From Polyodon spathula (taxonomy: Eukaryota; Chordata; Actinopteri; Acipenseriformes; Polyodontidae), in contig NC_054552.1 of the NCBI RefSeq assembly GCF_017654505.1, positions 32,727,597 to 32,791,596 on the forward strand: a stretch of 64,000 bases of DNA. The letters run 5' to 3'. The notes beneath the pieces are model-generated. The model was not told the origin of the DNA, made no database searches, and saw only the letters and a list, made by a program, of their open reading frames with translations. Below are positions 35,929-48,050 of the stretch, in pieces (positions within the stretch are counted from its first letter, which is position 1; each line of letters starts with the position of its first letter). The position numbers and the translations under genes were made by a program.

Positions 35929-37329
35929 CAATGTGAATTTTATTTTCTGATGGGAACACTCACACGTTATGCGCGTATGAAACTGCCTAAACATTTCGAC
36001 TGGAAAATCAAACTGACATGAGCTCTTTCATTTCATGAATACTCTATACAGTACGGATGCATGTCATGTTTACAGGGCAGAAGCAGAACTTGCTAGTGTT
36101 CCCATGTATAAGCATGGTTAGAAGCACTAAACATATGATTCTCTGTAATACCCAGATATACTGTAATACACAAGAGGAAGAACAATCTTATAGAATTGTA
36201 TGGTCTGCTTTAAGTTCTACAGGCTGATGGAAAGTGTCACTTTTTGCAAGCTGGCACAGGGGGTGCTGTTAGGCTTGGCACGTTCCATTTGTTTTATCTG
36301 CAAGGGGTGTGCAATCCAGTCTCAAGGAGTGTAAGCTGGGCAATGGGAGGATACCGTAGTCTGGTCAAGGCACAGGTCAGGAACCAAATACTCAACAAAC
36401 ACTGTAAACAGCCTAGGTGGAGTCATGTCAAGTAGCAAGATCAAAGAGAAGACAAACATCATGCCGTTCACCAGAGACGTGCTAATGAACTTACAGCATG
36501 GCATCACGGACCCCTAATGATCTCCAGCCAGCGAAGCCCGCAAGGAGCTCACATGCTTTGTTGTCTCTTGTCTTATGTTTACATGCTAAATGGACTTCCC
36601 AGATGCCCTTTAGCATCACAGGTGTGCACAGGTACCCCACAATGAAGAATACAGGCTCTGCTTCAACACCACCCACCCCCAACTCACACTATTTATTTTT
36701 GTATTTCTTTATTCATTCTCAAACCAGGAATAAACCCATTGAGACCTAGTGTTTGTTTACAAGCAAGGTGAGCAGAAATATTTACACTATTGTTTGCCTA
36801 CTCACATTAGTGACGTTAAAATACCATTTATTTTTCATTCTGTTTAATAAAACGCCACTGGCTCGTCAGGGGGGCGTGCAAATGGCTCTTCGCTGTTCAC
36901 CTCCTGTTGCTGCTGTCAATAACCTCATTGCTCAGAGGCACTCACACCACCAATGAGCTGCTTATGTGCAGCCATCATCCACTACTGTCATCTCATGCAC
37001 TGCTGCCCTGGCCACTCCCTGTCAGCTTCAGTGTTCTCTGGGTTATTTCCTCGTGTGTGTGCTCTGTAACTCGATGGAAGTGTCTCTGGCTGTCTCATTG
37101 TGCAGAGCTGCTCCCAGCTCTTGTGTCAGCCCGTGGTAAAACCTGCCTTACTGATTACTAACTGCTAACACGTTTAGGAAGAGGACAGCCTCCACATGTA
37201 GCTCCTTGCTCCTGCACATGACTGCTTTGTAATGCAAATGGAATCCATGACCCTGTTTTGTGCAGTATATTAAAGTTGCATCTCCCTTGTTTCACTGGGT
37301 ACAGCACCATTACTGTGTGGGTTTTGCAA

Positions 37330-37520
37330 TGCAGCCTAAAAAAATCTACTCTAATAGATCTCTAATAACTTGCTGTAATTATCAATAGTTAATGAAGGCT
37401 ACCCTGATCATTGAAATGCATATTAATATTTAACAAGTAGCACTTTGAAGCCGTCCTAATAACACAAACGGATAATTTGATAAATGAATCAACCATTGAG
37501 TTCTATTTTCTCAATAATTA
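37330..37520. promoter_or_regulatory. Candidate conserved non-coding element
   Basis: An AT-rich complex block with GTAATTATCAATAGTTAATG, ATGCATATTAATATTTAAC and GATAAATGAATC. The homeodomain and POU-like cores are dense. Role inferred only. Confidence 0.25.
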
Positions 37521-37816
37521 ATATGACATAAACTTGCAACAAGCTAAATATGTGTTTGCTTTTAAATATTAAATTGAGGTTAAAGTGAAATACCATATGA
37601 GTAACTTGTATTAAGAATATTAATTATTGAGTTGGGTCATACACTTAAAAACACACATACACGCAAACACTCATTATCATATAAGTAATAGACTCACCCC
37701 CCTCAACTAAACACCACATGACCATCACGAGAGTACAAATACACATGATGACACGTTCTTGTCTTTGTATAAGTTAACGATCAGCAGATTTTTTAATCCA
37801 GTTACTGTTAAATGAG

Positions 37817-37817
37817 C

Positions 37818-37873
<56 letters not shown>

Positions 37874-37874
37874 T
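37817..37874. repeat. (CTTT)14 microsatellite
   Basis: Pure tetranucleotide repeat. Confidence 0.95.
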
Positions 37875-38356
37875 TGTTGCTTTGATAGATTTTCATTTCC
37901 TGGACCCGACAGGCTGACTTTATTTAATATGTATGATATCTCAGAACCTTCAATCACTACCAATGATGGATGTGGCTAACTCCAGTCCTTCATGTTCCAT
38001 TGGCTCTCACATTTTACTCACAATCATAAACATCAAATCATATTGCAGCAGCAGTGAGGAAACAATACGCTTGTCCAATATGACTGGATATGACATATAT
38101 CAATAAACTGAGATCTTGTCATGTGAACACGTGTCATGCAGTGCAAGAGCGCTAAAGAGAGAGAGAAAAAAAAACAGTATGTGCCCTAGAGCTGTGAAGA
38201 ATTTACAAGGATAAATATTGGGACTTTCTTTCTATGCATCTGGATGTGGGACATTTGCAAGGAAATTGGGACTGTCCTGACCATATACGGACTGTTTGCA
38301 TGTATGCTTTGACAATATATCCTTGAGATTCTTGTTGCTAGTTTTGTAACAGTAAC

Positions 38357-38387
38357 AGTGTAATTTTAAATTTTAAAATTACACTGG
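38357..38387. repeat. Near-perfect 30-bp palindrome
   Basis: CAGTGTAATTTTAAA is followed at once by its inverse TTTAAAATTACACTG. It is AT-rich and could extrude as a hairpin. It may be the fused ends of an inverted-repeat element. Confidence 0.85.
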
Positions 38388-39366
38388 TACTAATCCAGTA
38401 TTGAATTAGTATTGTGGGTTACAAGATCAGAAGGTACCTATAACTGTGGTTAATACAAACACAACTAGACAGAAAGTAATACAGTCACATTGTAATATGG
38501 ATGGTGGATCCCTGCTGCTTTCTGGTGCTTGTCGGATACAAGGACACAGGCCTTTGTTGGATCTTCAAATCTCCTGCATAACTCTGCCTTGAGCTTGTGA
38601 TATGCCGGAGAAATAGATATTTCAAAGCCATAAATCAAGTGATGATAATCAGCAAGTCAGTGTGACGAGAACATCCTAATTGTCAAATTGTCTAGGAAAC
38701 AGCCTGTCTGCCACATGAAATGTTAATAGCTTCGCATTATTTCTGTATAGAATGAAGGTGACTCACACATAAAGAAAGGGTAAGTAAGAAAATTGCCTTT
38801 TTAATCACTATTGTTCAGTTCCTGTGACGTGCAGTGTGGGTAAGTAGGAGAGTGGTGTCTCTGTTAGGTGGGTTCAATCTGCAGCTTGACTTGCATTTCC
38901 ACAAACAAGAGCTTCCTTCCTGCATGCTTCTGTTTTTATTCCCCTCCACCTCATATGGTTTGTATGAGTAACAGCTAAACAAACACAATGATTGTTGGGT
39001 GGGGTTTTTTTTTACCCACAGAGATACACAGTTAAGCACGGTTCTCTAATTACATTTAATCTTGGTTGTATTGTTAAGCCACAACAATCTAACCTCTTAA
39101 TAAAAAGACTAGACTGAAAAGCTTGTGCCATTCGGAATATGCAAAAGTATGAGTGTGATGGTTTCTTGTTTTCCTTTGCATAATATTTTAATTACACTGG
39201 TATTTTTACATTTCCCCTTAGCATACTGTACACTGTGAATCATTTGTTTAACCCAATGAAAAATATACCGTAATATGGTTTGGTAGAATATATTTAAAAA
39301 TATGGCGAAGCATGGCAAACTATGGTAAAAGCAGAATTATGGGAAAAATACAGGAAAACTGAAAAA

Positions 39367-39645
39367 ATACTGTGCAGCTACTGTATTGCATGTATATTTT
39401 AACATAATTACTTATAATCTTATTGTGCATAGTTACAATGTACTTATTGTGTAAATAAATTTCCCATAATATAACCCTAACCCTGACCCTACCCCTTTTC
39501 TGATACAATGTTGTACTTACATATATTGTGCAAAAAGATTTACACATTAAATATTTGTGTAATTGCGTGTAAGTACTTGTGTATTTACTATGTACCTACT
39601 ATGCCAATACACAGTAATTAGAGACACTTAATGTAAAGCGTTACT
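39367..39645 (-). mobile_element. Inverted-repeat element with telomere-like core (copy B)
   Basis: The right end reads TTAGAGACACTTAATGTAAA then GCGTTACTG, the inverse of the GGTAACACTTTATATTAAGT end of copy C. The centre (39473-39496) is AACCCTAACCCTGACCCTAC. It shares GTGTAAATA, TTGTGCAAAAAGATTTACAC and TGTAAGTAC-type blocks with copy A. No coding capacity. Confidence 0.6.
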
Positions 39646-40747
39646 GAGAGACCATGGTAAACTGTTATAAGGGCACAGAGCCCTCATTTGAACTGTTGCA
39701 ATAGCAGATAAACTGTGGCTCTACACTGAGACAAGACGGGCTGTTCCCATAAGAACACGTCCTGCAGCTCAGAGCATCATTACAAGAAGAGGCTAAATCC
39801 AGTCTCTGTCTCAGCTGATGACTGAAATCTCTTTTCCTTTTTCTTAATTCTCCAAAAGGCAGTGAGAGTGAGTTTTTCTTCCACCAGTGCCTCAACTGAT
39901 TTTCAGCTGTGACTGCAACACTGCACCAAGCCCTGGCGAAGGTGGCTTTAATCCTCTCCGTTCCTGTTCCTCTTCCCATTACAGTGTGCTAAATACCTGC
40001 CGGACTGTGTTTGTAAGGCTTGCCAGGGATTGATGTGCAGTAAGATTATATTTATATGTCATTCTTTTTTGCACAGAAGAAGACGGATGCCTCCTTTTCC
40101 CCCCTGGCACAGTACATGTTTTCCAGTGTTAATCCTCATCTCTATCTCCTAAGATCACTGTGTGTATCAGGGGTAATATCACTCTCTGCTTTTCACCCTG
40201 GGTCTGTGATTTATTAAGTCATTTGCTGAGTCTCGCTGGGTCCAGTCTTCCTGCCTGTTCTCTAATGGGATGATGGAACACTGAGCCTCAGACTCCAGAC
40301 AACACCAGCCAGGCTGTCACGACTCTTCTCAGCCAGCTGTCCATTCGCTATCGATCTCTCACCAGCTTATTTATTTATTTTCTTCAAAGTCTGACTACAC
40401 AATAATGCTACTTCCCTCCTCTTTCTGTAACGCAATCCTTGGTGGTCTCTTTCTGAATCACTCCATGGGAAATGGAAGAGTGGGACATCTCAAGATAGTT
40501 TATATTTACACATTAGTTTTTTACACATTTGACACAGTTATCTTGTACTGGGCTGTAATCCTGGGGTGATCTATTAGTTAGTATAACTTAATACAATAAA
40601 AAATACATTAAAACAGGTTTGCACAGATCTTGGACTACCTTACCTAAAGTTGACATTAGGTAATCCAAGATATTGGGGAATGTGCAACCTGCCTCTTAAA
40701 TCAGGTGTGTGGCACCAAACTTCATTGAAAAAAAAGAATCTATAGCT

Positions 40748-40890
40748 GGTAACACTTTATATTAAGTGTCTTTAATGACTGTGTATTTGCATTGTAGCTA
40801 CTCAGTAACTACATGTGTACTTACAATGTTATTATGTATAGTTACAATGTACTTAATGTGTAAATATTTTTGCACATTGTAGAATTATAT
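40748..40890 (+). mobile_element. Same element family, truncated (copy C)
   Basis: It begins GGTAACACTTTATATTAAGT and continues through GTAGCTACTCAGTAACTACA, GTTATTATGTATAGTTACAA and TGTGTAAATATTTTTGCACA. It stops before any telomere-like core, so only one arm is kept. Confidence 0.65.
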
Positions 40891-40933
40891 CAGGATTCAA
40901 ACTGAAAAGAGATTCAAACTGGGAATGTGAAAA

Positions 40934-41030
40934 TTTGACATTTCTTTTATGACTAGTAGGAATGCACTGTATGATAGTGATTTTTGACATTTCTCTTTTA
41001 TGACTGTAGGAATGCACTGTATGATAGTGA
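40934..41030. repeat. Tandem duplication of a 47/48-bp unit
   Basis: Two units at 40934-40980 and 40983-41030 share TTTGACATTTC and AGGAATGCACTGTATGATAG, then TGA. They differ by two small indels. Confidence 0.93.
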
Positions 41031-41047
41031 CATGACTATCAGGATGG

Positions 41048-41048
41048 C

Positions 41049-41079
<31 letters not shown>

Positions 41080-41109
41080 ATATAATATAGATATATATAT
41101 ATATATATA
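41048..41109. repeat. Imperfect (TA)n microsatellite
   Basis: A TA tract broken by AATAATATAATATAG in the middle. Confidence 0.92.
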
Positions 41110-41539
41110 AGCTATGAATGAGATATGTATTCAACGTCTATGATTCATAAAAATAAAAAAATACTACCTACTCACACAGTTTTAGCTCAATCCACTCAGC
41201 AAACTAAAAATCAATTTCGTCACTAAAGTCTAAAAACTAATAGCTTGCAAGATGAATGGATTGCTGCCTCAGACATAGGAAAGCCTTACTGCACAAGGCT
41301 ATGAGGCACTAAATCAAAAGATTATTGGTTTTATGAGCAAGGCCCATGTGAAAATAATTGCTAATGTACCAAGAGTAACCACTGGAAATGAAGGTAATGG
41401 AGCAATTTATAAATTCTGATTGGAATACATGGAAGACTTCCAACCCATCTTTATGATTGCTTTACTGCTCCTAGTAAAACGCTCCAAGCAGCACACATGC
41501 TATAACCTCCTTTTAAAATCGATAGCAGCACAGCATTCT

Positions 41540-41690
41540 TTTTTATAGCGCACATTGTAAATGAATTTGTTAATGAGTCGTAAACAGAAAGAAAAAAGGT
41601 GGAGTTAAACGCCAAGTGAGCATCTTCTCAGATAATCAGGTAATTATCAGCATGCTCGTCGTGTATCTGTGTGAAACACTGCCGGGGCAT
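41540..41690. promoter_or_regulatory. Candidate conserved non-coding element
   Basis: The block has AATGAATTTGTTAATGAGTC, CAGATAATCAGGTAATTATC and GCCAAGTGAGC (NKX-like CAAGTG). Complex, repeat-free and AT-rich; conservation untested. Confidence 0.25.
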
Positions 41691-42553
41691 GTCACGAGAG
41701 GGGGGTCACCTTTAAACCAGGAATAACAAAAGAGATCAGCTAGAAGTTAATAGCTTTGTGTGAAGCCAAGACCCTGGGGAGTATGAGTGAAATAGAGCTG
41801 TGGGATACAGAATACACAGGCATCAGTCCAGGACTTCGAAAAGCCATTTACATTTGAAAGCAGGGTAATACTAGGAGAGGAGATTGTTGGGCTGGCAATC
41901 ATAATCAATTTTTTTTTTATGGTTAGTTTCAAGCTGCTTTTGAGGTACTGTATATGTATGTATAAGTAACACTGTGATCTTTCCCAGAGTAGGTACTGCA
42001 GGTATTTCAAGGTTGACATTAATATGGGTGATCATGTTACATTGCCACCTCCCCCTGAACATCCCAGTTTAGTGATTGCACATGTGGAGACAACTACTAC
42101 CAGAAGCCAGTGATTTGTAAAGACACACACAGCAATCCAAACTATTGTGCAGTTATGGGCAGGAAATTTCAGGATGGTGATATCGACAGTGGCTTAACAG
42201 CAGCTAAAAACCTTAAAGGTTACTCTCCTTTCTCCAAACCACAGCCAGCACAAGACCTGTTATTTCAGCTTGGACTGTGTGACAAACAAGCGCAGCTCAG
42301 ATATCTCTGTGGGGGTCATCATGTCAGTCTGAGGCCAGAGGCCAAATTGTTTTCCACTCCTTGAAGGTGTGGTCACCCCATACCCTGGCTTATCTAGTTG
42401 GGCATCTCAGGAGAGTGAGTCACCCCTTCACTCCAGATTGCTTGTGACACCACAGGGTGACACCAGTCCTTTTGGAAACGTGGTACTTACAGTCATGTGA
42501 CGTAGAAGAATGTGACAAGGATGTTAATTCACACCGGGGCCTGATTCTTGGAA

Positions 42554-42627
42554 AGATAACTTTTCTGTTATTGTCTTGCAATATTATTATAGATAACCTT
42601 TCTGTTATTGCCTTGCAATAGTATTAT
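42554..42627. repeat. Tandem duplication of a 37-bp unit
   Basis: Units 42554-42590 and 42591-42627 share AGATAACCTTTCTGTTATTG and TTGCAATA with three substitutions. Confidence 0.93.
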
Positions 42628-43658
42628 CTTTTGATCTTGAAACATTGAACAATGGGTGTGGGGCCTTAATAACCTACATGGTTTTGATGGACAAAGACGC
42701 AGGACACCCGAGTTGCGACGTAAATAAAAAGATCCTTCAGAAATGCTAAAAGAAACATAATCAATTCAAAGTATTTTGCAATATCTTCAACTCAGAAAGA
42801 ATGCTCTTTCTAATCATTGTGTCAGCTGCCTGTTTTGCATTACTTCCCGGATCATAGCAGAGTAAACATGTGGCAGATGTAAAACATTATTTTATAGTTT
42901 AGGGACGCGAAGACAAGTGGGTTACAAACCCTCTATATTTGCCTCATGCAACAATTGCTATGTGGGTGGACTGTCTAATTTAAAATCTTTCGAAAGAGAA
43001 AGCTTTTTTTGGTTTGTTTCTGTTTTTTTTTGTTTGTTTGTTTTTTTTTTTCAAATTAAACCTACCATATCAGAAGTCTTACATTTCATAGCCCCCTGCA
43101 GGTTATTTATATAATAAAATGATCTTAATAAGAAATTAAAAACACCTCACTAAACTCTCTTGCTGCAGCACAAACTAGCATCAGGTGATGGATACAAAAG
43201 CAGCTGCACCAGCTGACCAAGTTTGCAAAACCAAATGGGTTTGCTGCTACAGAACAAGTGAGATCACTTTTCCTTCTCCTCTGTCTGCACCGTCAGTGAT
43301 GTTACAGTATCTAGGAAACAGTCTGGCATTTGTCGGGCTGACAGCTGATTCAGTTTTGTTGTTAGCAGGTTTGCCCGCCCTCATAACTTCAGTGGATCAT
43401 AACTCTTATGCAAGCTCACACGCTGGAGAAAATAAAATATACACTATCTGGATATGTTGCAGCCTTGCTGACCTTGTTGACCTGTTTCAACCAAATAGGA
43501 TGTAATGTTTTTAATCTCCAGTAGGTGCCTTGGGAGTATATCCTATCCCAAAAGAAACTATAGGATTGTATTTGGATCGAAACAGTCATGCAAGACTGTA
43601 AAATGCAATTCTAAAACAAGACCGGTGCAGACAGTGATAAGAAAGGATTTGTATAATA

Positions 43659-43734
43659 CAGGGTGATTCGAAAGTCAGTTTGCCACATCAACGCACCATG
43701 TCTCATGCCGTAAACTTACTTTTTAATCACCCTG
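43659..43734. mobile_element. 76-bp mariner/Tc1-type MITE
   Basis: The left end CAGGGTGATTCGAAAGTCAG and the right end, reversed, CAGGGTGATTAAAAAGTAAG are inverted repeats of about 26 bp. Both sides are flanked by TA (43657-43658 and 43735-43736), the target duplication of Tc1/mariner elements. CAGGGTG ends suit mariner-type elements. Only about 25 bp lies between the repeats. Confidence 0.75.
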
Positions 43735-44975
43735 TACTTGCAGTCATTTGATTTATCAGCCCACATATTAACATTACTACACATAATAAAACACAGTGAA
43801 ATGAGCTGTGAAAAATCAAGTTTAAAATTGGTGTGTGGTGGTATTAAGAACTGCCACTGTTAAGATGTTAACAGACTGCAGGATCGCCTCTATATTGCAC
43901 CAGGAGCTGCTTGGTTGGATCCTACAGAGATGCTTACACCTATGCTGTGTCTTAGGAGCTGTGCACTCAAGCTCAATTTCCATTCGTCTGCCACAGTTGA
44001 CCTATATATCGCAACAAACAAAGGAAGTGGTTGAAGCTTTGCATTATAGGTCAAGCAAGGCAGATAATACGATAAGGAAGCATTTACCCTGCTGCAAAGT
44101 CAGTCAGATATCTCTTAAGAAAGCTGTCATTAAGGGGTCAGTTTTCCAGACACTTAATAAACAACAAGTCTTTGCAACCAGTGATTTGCATTTCTGCTGT
44201 GTAATGAGATGTGCTTATACAAGATGAGAGCAGAACAAGATGTAACGTGCCATTTGCAGGGGTTCATGTTGCAAGGCAGCACAGCAAATACTGGCAGTTG
44301 CTTCAGCTCCCAGTTAATTTACATATAAACATGCAATCCAAGGGAACTTGTTTATCTGTAGACAAAGCAATCAATATTATATTCTAATTATGATTCTGGT
44401 ATTGTTTTTATTTCTTCACTGTTCTATTATTTTGTTTTAAATGTGTCTTTTTTTTTTCATTTACCAATTTCTGCTGCTTTGTGATGCAAGAGGATCTGTT
44501 GCAAACAGACTAACAGTCAGCCTTCTGAAACGATTTAAAAAATAAATAAAAAAAACAAAGCACAAAAATAAAGAACTATAGTCCACACTCATATTTTCCA
44601 TTCAATTCACGTATCTTTCAGAGTCATGGCCTAGCTTTCTCTAACCACACTCTTTCTGATGTGATTAGGGCTCTTGCACTTAACTGTCGCATGTGAACAG
44701 CAGCCAGGGCTGCATTCGGTTGACACTTCACACCCAAGGTGCACCACTGTGGTCTCGCTGAGCGAGGCGTCTGGGCCTCTCAGGCAGGAAGCCTGAGTTC
44801 CATTAAGAGATCTCAGATTGATTGTGGTCATGTGACCTTCCATGCGGTTTGAAGCTCTTAACCAGAATGTAGAGAGTAGAAATGTTTTTCGCACACCTAG
44901 CCCACATTGTGCTTGTTCAACACTAAGCTGTCAACACAAACGCTTATACATTCTCTCACGTTCTCTCTCAGACAT

Positions 44976-45024
<49 letters not shown>
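44976..45024. repeat. (CA)24 microsatellite
   Basis: Pure CA repeat followed by a short imperfect CA/GA stretch. Confidence 0.95.
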
Positions 45025-45027
<3 letters not shown>

Positions 45028-47964
45028 GTGCACACAGACACACACAGCTCCTATTGTAACTGCTGTAAGCAGTTTGAACTCTTCTTAAGTGATGGTTTCT
45101 ATAAATAAAATGTAAAATGCACACAGTTTCACACTTCTCTAAGAGCATTCGGAGGGCACAGCGCTTCATGCATCCTGTTTGTGAATACTGGTATCTCAAC
45201 ACTTCACCCAACTCGATTACCAGATAACAGCTACTGAAAGTCAGAGCGGATAAGTGCAGCTGCACTCTGACTCTACAGTCCTAAGATGGTGCGGTGTCTA
45301 AAGACACCAAACAAGGTTCCATTCACCCACTTATTTGTTTTCCTCTCAATGCAGCTCCTCCTTTAGTGCCTGTTCTGACACAGGCCTGGTCCTTACTTGG
45401 TATAGTTTAATAGAAATAATGGGAATGCTTCTGTAGTTACTGCCCAAACTCTGTTTTTACAACCCAGTGTACATTTGCTGGAGGTATGCAGGAGGATTTG
45501 TTTTAAATGCTTGTCTACTGTATTTACAAAGTGTGCTATAAACTGTTTGCCCAATGATGCCTCTGGGTTCATGAGTTCATATAAGTGCAGCGTAACCAAA
45601 CACGAGTCCAGGAGAATGCACAAAGGTCTGCAGGCATGCAAGCCCTAGCACAGCGCTGGTGAATGCTTGTAGAGGTTTTGTACAAGGGAGGAGTTTTTTG
45701 CTGCCACACATCAGATGTGTCTTTTGCAGAAACAAAGATAAAGCGTTTGATGTTATGCAGTCTCACGCGGTTGTACGTTTCGAAGACGCACGCTCTGACA
45801 GAACAGCGCGGTGAGTTATTTCAGTCCTGTGCGCTGAAAGCCACAAGCACAAAAAATGGTACCGCTTTGTTTCCATATGAGCCAGCTCTGCAGCATCTAA
45901 AGAGCTACACTTTTGAAATCTTGGCTTTCTAGTTGTGCATCAACATGCAAAAGGTGGTAGAAAAGAAAAGACACCAAGAAAAATGTTATTCCAGCTCCCT
46001 GGCGTTTGTGTAAAACATCTTTAAGCAGTTTTAAATGTGAAGCTGTAGCTGGTGCAGAAGCAACATGTGGTTTTTGGTTTGTGGTTAAAAAAAATTCAGA
46101 TACTGCTTGTCTCTTTCCGAGTCAGCATATATTCATACTGTTCAACCCACAACTGTAACTGTGAGATAACTTTGGCATAGTTTAAAAAAACCTCACATTA
46201 AAAATATAAATGGAGTTCTTCCACCTTGGGGGTCATTAACTTACCGTTCAGGGGGTTGGGAAAGCAATGCTGCCAATGGTTGTGCAGAACCAGCAACAAA
46301 TTCAGACTCTTCCACTGTGCACTGTGAGCCCAAGACACATCACATCAACAAAATAAACTCCTGGTGTTTGAGATCTGGGGTGAATCTGAAACACCCAGTT
46401 AGGTATCTTTCTCACTTGGGCACTTTTTCTTCTTTTTCTTTAAAGCCTATAACTACTGAAACCGTTCTGATTTCAAATTGCAATTAAGTAAGTAGGGTCC
46501 AAAGCAGTCAGCTGCTGAAAGAAAGGAGCTGTTTATGCTGCCAAATTGGAAAGATGTCGCCAGAGCAAGACTCTTCCAGGAGAATAACGTTCTGAGATAA
46601 GTGAAAGATCTGTGGCTGCATTTCCTTTGACAGATCTCTAGGATTTAAGAGTGTTATTTATAGCTTCCTAGAGACCCCTGTGCAATTCTGAGCATTATTT
46701 TTAATGAATTTGTATCTGTAAGTCATGTCTACTGGGCCCAATTTGTTAACAAGATACCAGTAGGGAAGTTTAATTTGAATCAAGCAGGTGTTATCCATTG
46801 TCCTATTAGCATGCCATGTCACCCAACATACTGTACAGCGGGTTGGGAATATAAAGAGTACAGGAGCTGCTAACAGTTGAGCTAATCTTGGGCTCCCACA
46901 GTCGTCTAGAGGAGAATGTACCTGTACAGTTTGCCATGGTATCCCATAGTAAAAGCATGGTGAATTGTAGTAATGCTGAGTGAAAGCATGTTGAACGCAG
47001 GGTGGTGACATGTTCATTGCTCCTGTATCATTCACCCTTTGACTAGCAGCAGTTGTATAAAAAATATTATTTTAATCCTTGGGGGAATTATAATCAGAGC
47101 TTTATATATATATATATAGACACACACACACACCCACAAATGATTAGCCGAGGAAAGCTTACTTTACTTGGAATGGATCTATAGTTGCATATAGAGTATA
47201 CCATACAGGGGTGTCCTAGGGCTTCTTGTTTTGTTTCTAAGCCTAGAGTGCAGTCACTTGCTCGTTGTTACAAACATAGCCTTAGGATAGTCTATATAAT
47301 CCTTGGTTATCGTTAGATTTTACATGCATGTTATTCTTTCAATTTAGTGTAGACAGTATTCCATTTAACTTGCTTGGGAGTCAAGCTGGATATCAGATAC
47401 CTTTCTAAAATTTCCACACAGTTCGATACAATGCCAACCTAGTCCGAAGCCAAACATGACAGCAGTGCTAATTTGCATCATTGTTTTAAATAAACAAAAA
47501 ACGGCTAACGTTATATAACTGGAAAGAAACAACCAAGGTGCATGTGAGAGTTTTAAGTTACCTCATGAATTATTTATCAGTAGCTTTGGGACTTCATTTT
47601 TTTTTCTCTTTTTTTAGCACGTGGATAAATGCCCTGGGAATATAACCTCATGCATGCTGTCTGTGTTGTCAGGTAATGCAGAGAAATAAGCTAGCTGTGT
47701 GCTTCCAGTCGCTACACCTATAATGTGGCACCAACAGAAGTGAAGGCAATATGCAGAACTGAATATCTGACCCCTGACCCCTCCTCTGGCCCTCTCAACA
47801 ACCTCCCTGTCCACCTTCCTGCCCCTGGCTCTTGTCTGCCTTCTCATTTACTGCCTCTTTGGGTGATTTCATCTTTTAAACAGGACTACAGGGTTTCAAT
47901 TGAGCAGCGAGCAGGTAGCATGTCAAGCAGTTTCCTGTTTGATAATAGCCTCCCCTGATCAATA

Positions 47965-48050
47965 ACCAGTCGACCACGGCGCACATGTGCAGCTATTTTT
48001 AACGGAGCAATTTACTTGACCCGTGTCGAGTGCTGCTTCCAGCTGTTATG
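47965..48050. promoter_or_regulatory. Candidate enhancer: MEF2-like site between E-boxes
   Basis: CACATGTG (47982-47989) is followed by CTATTTTTAA (47993-48002), which fits the MEF2 consensus YTAWWWWTAR. CAGCTG (48040-48045) follows. The combination is typical of muscle or neural enhancers. Sequence shows the motifs only; activity is inference. Confidence 0.35.

Noticed and set aside
44750..44830. Possible tRNA-like SINE head (GCTGAGCGAGGCGTCTGG, GAGTTCCATT)
   Set aside because: The match to A and B boxes is weak and no 3' tail follows.
46658..47035. 125-codon minus-strand frame
   Set aside because: It includes a dispersed TTTACTATGG-type repeat fragment and has no domain.
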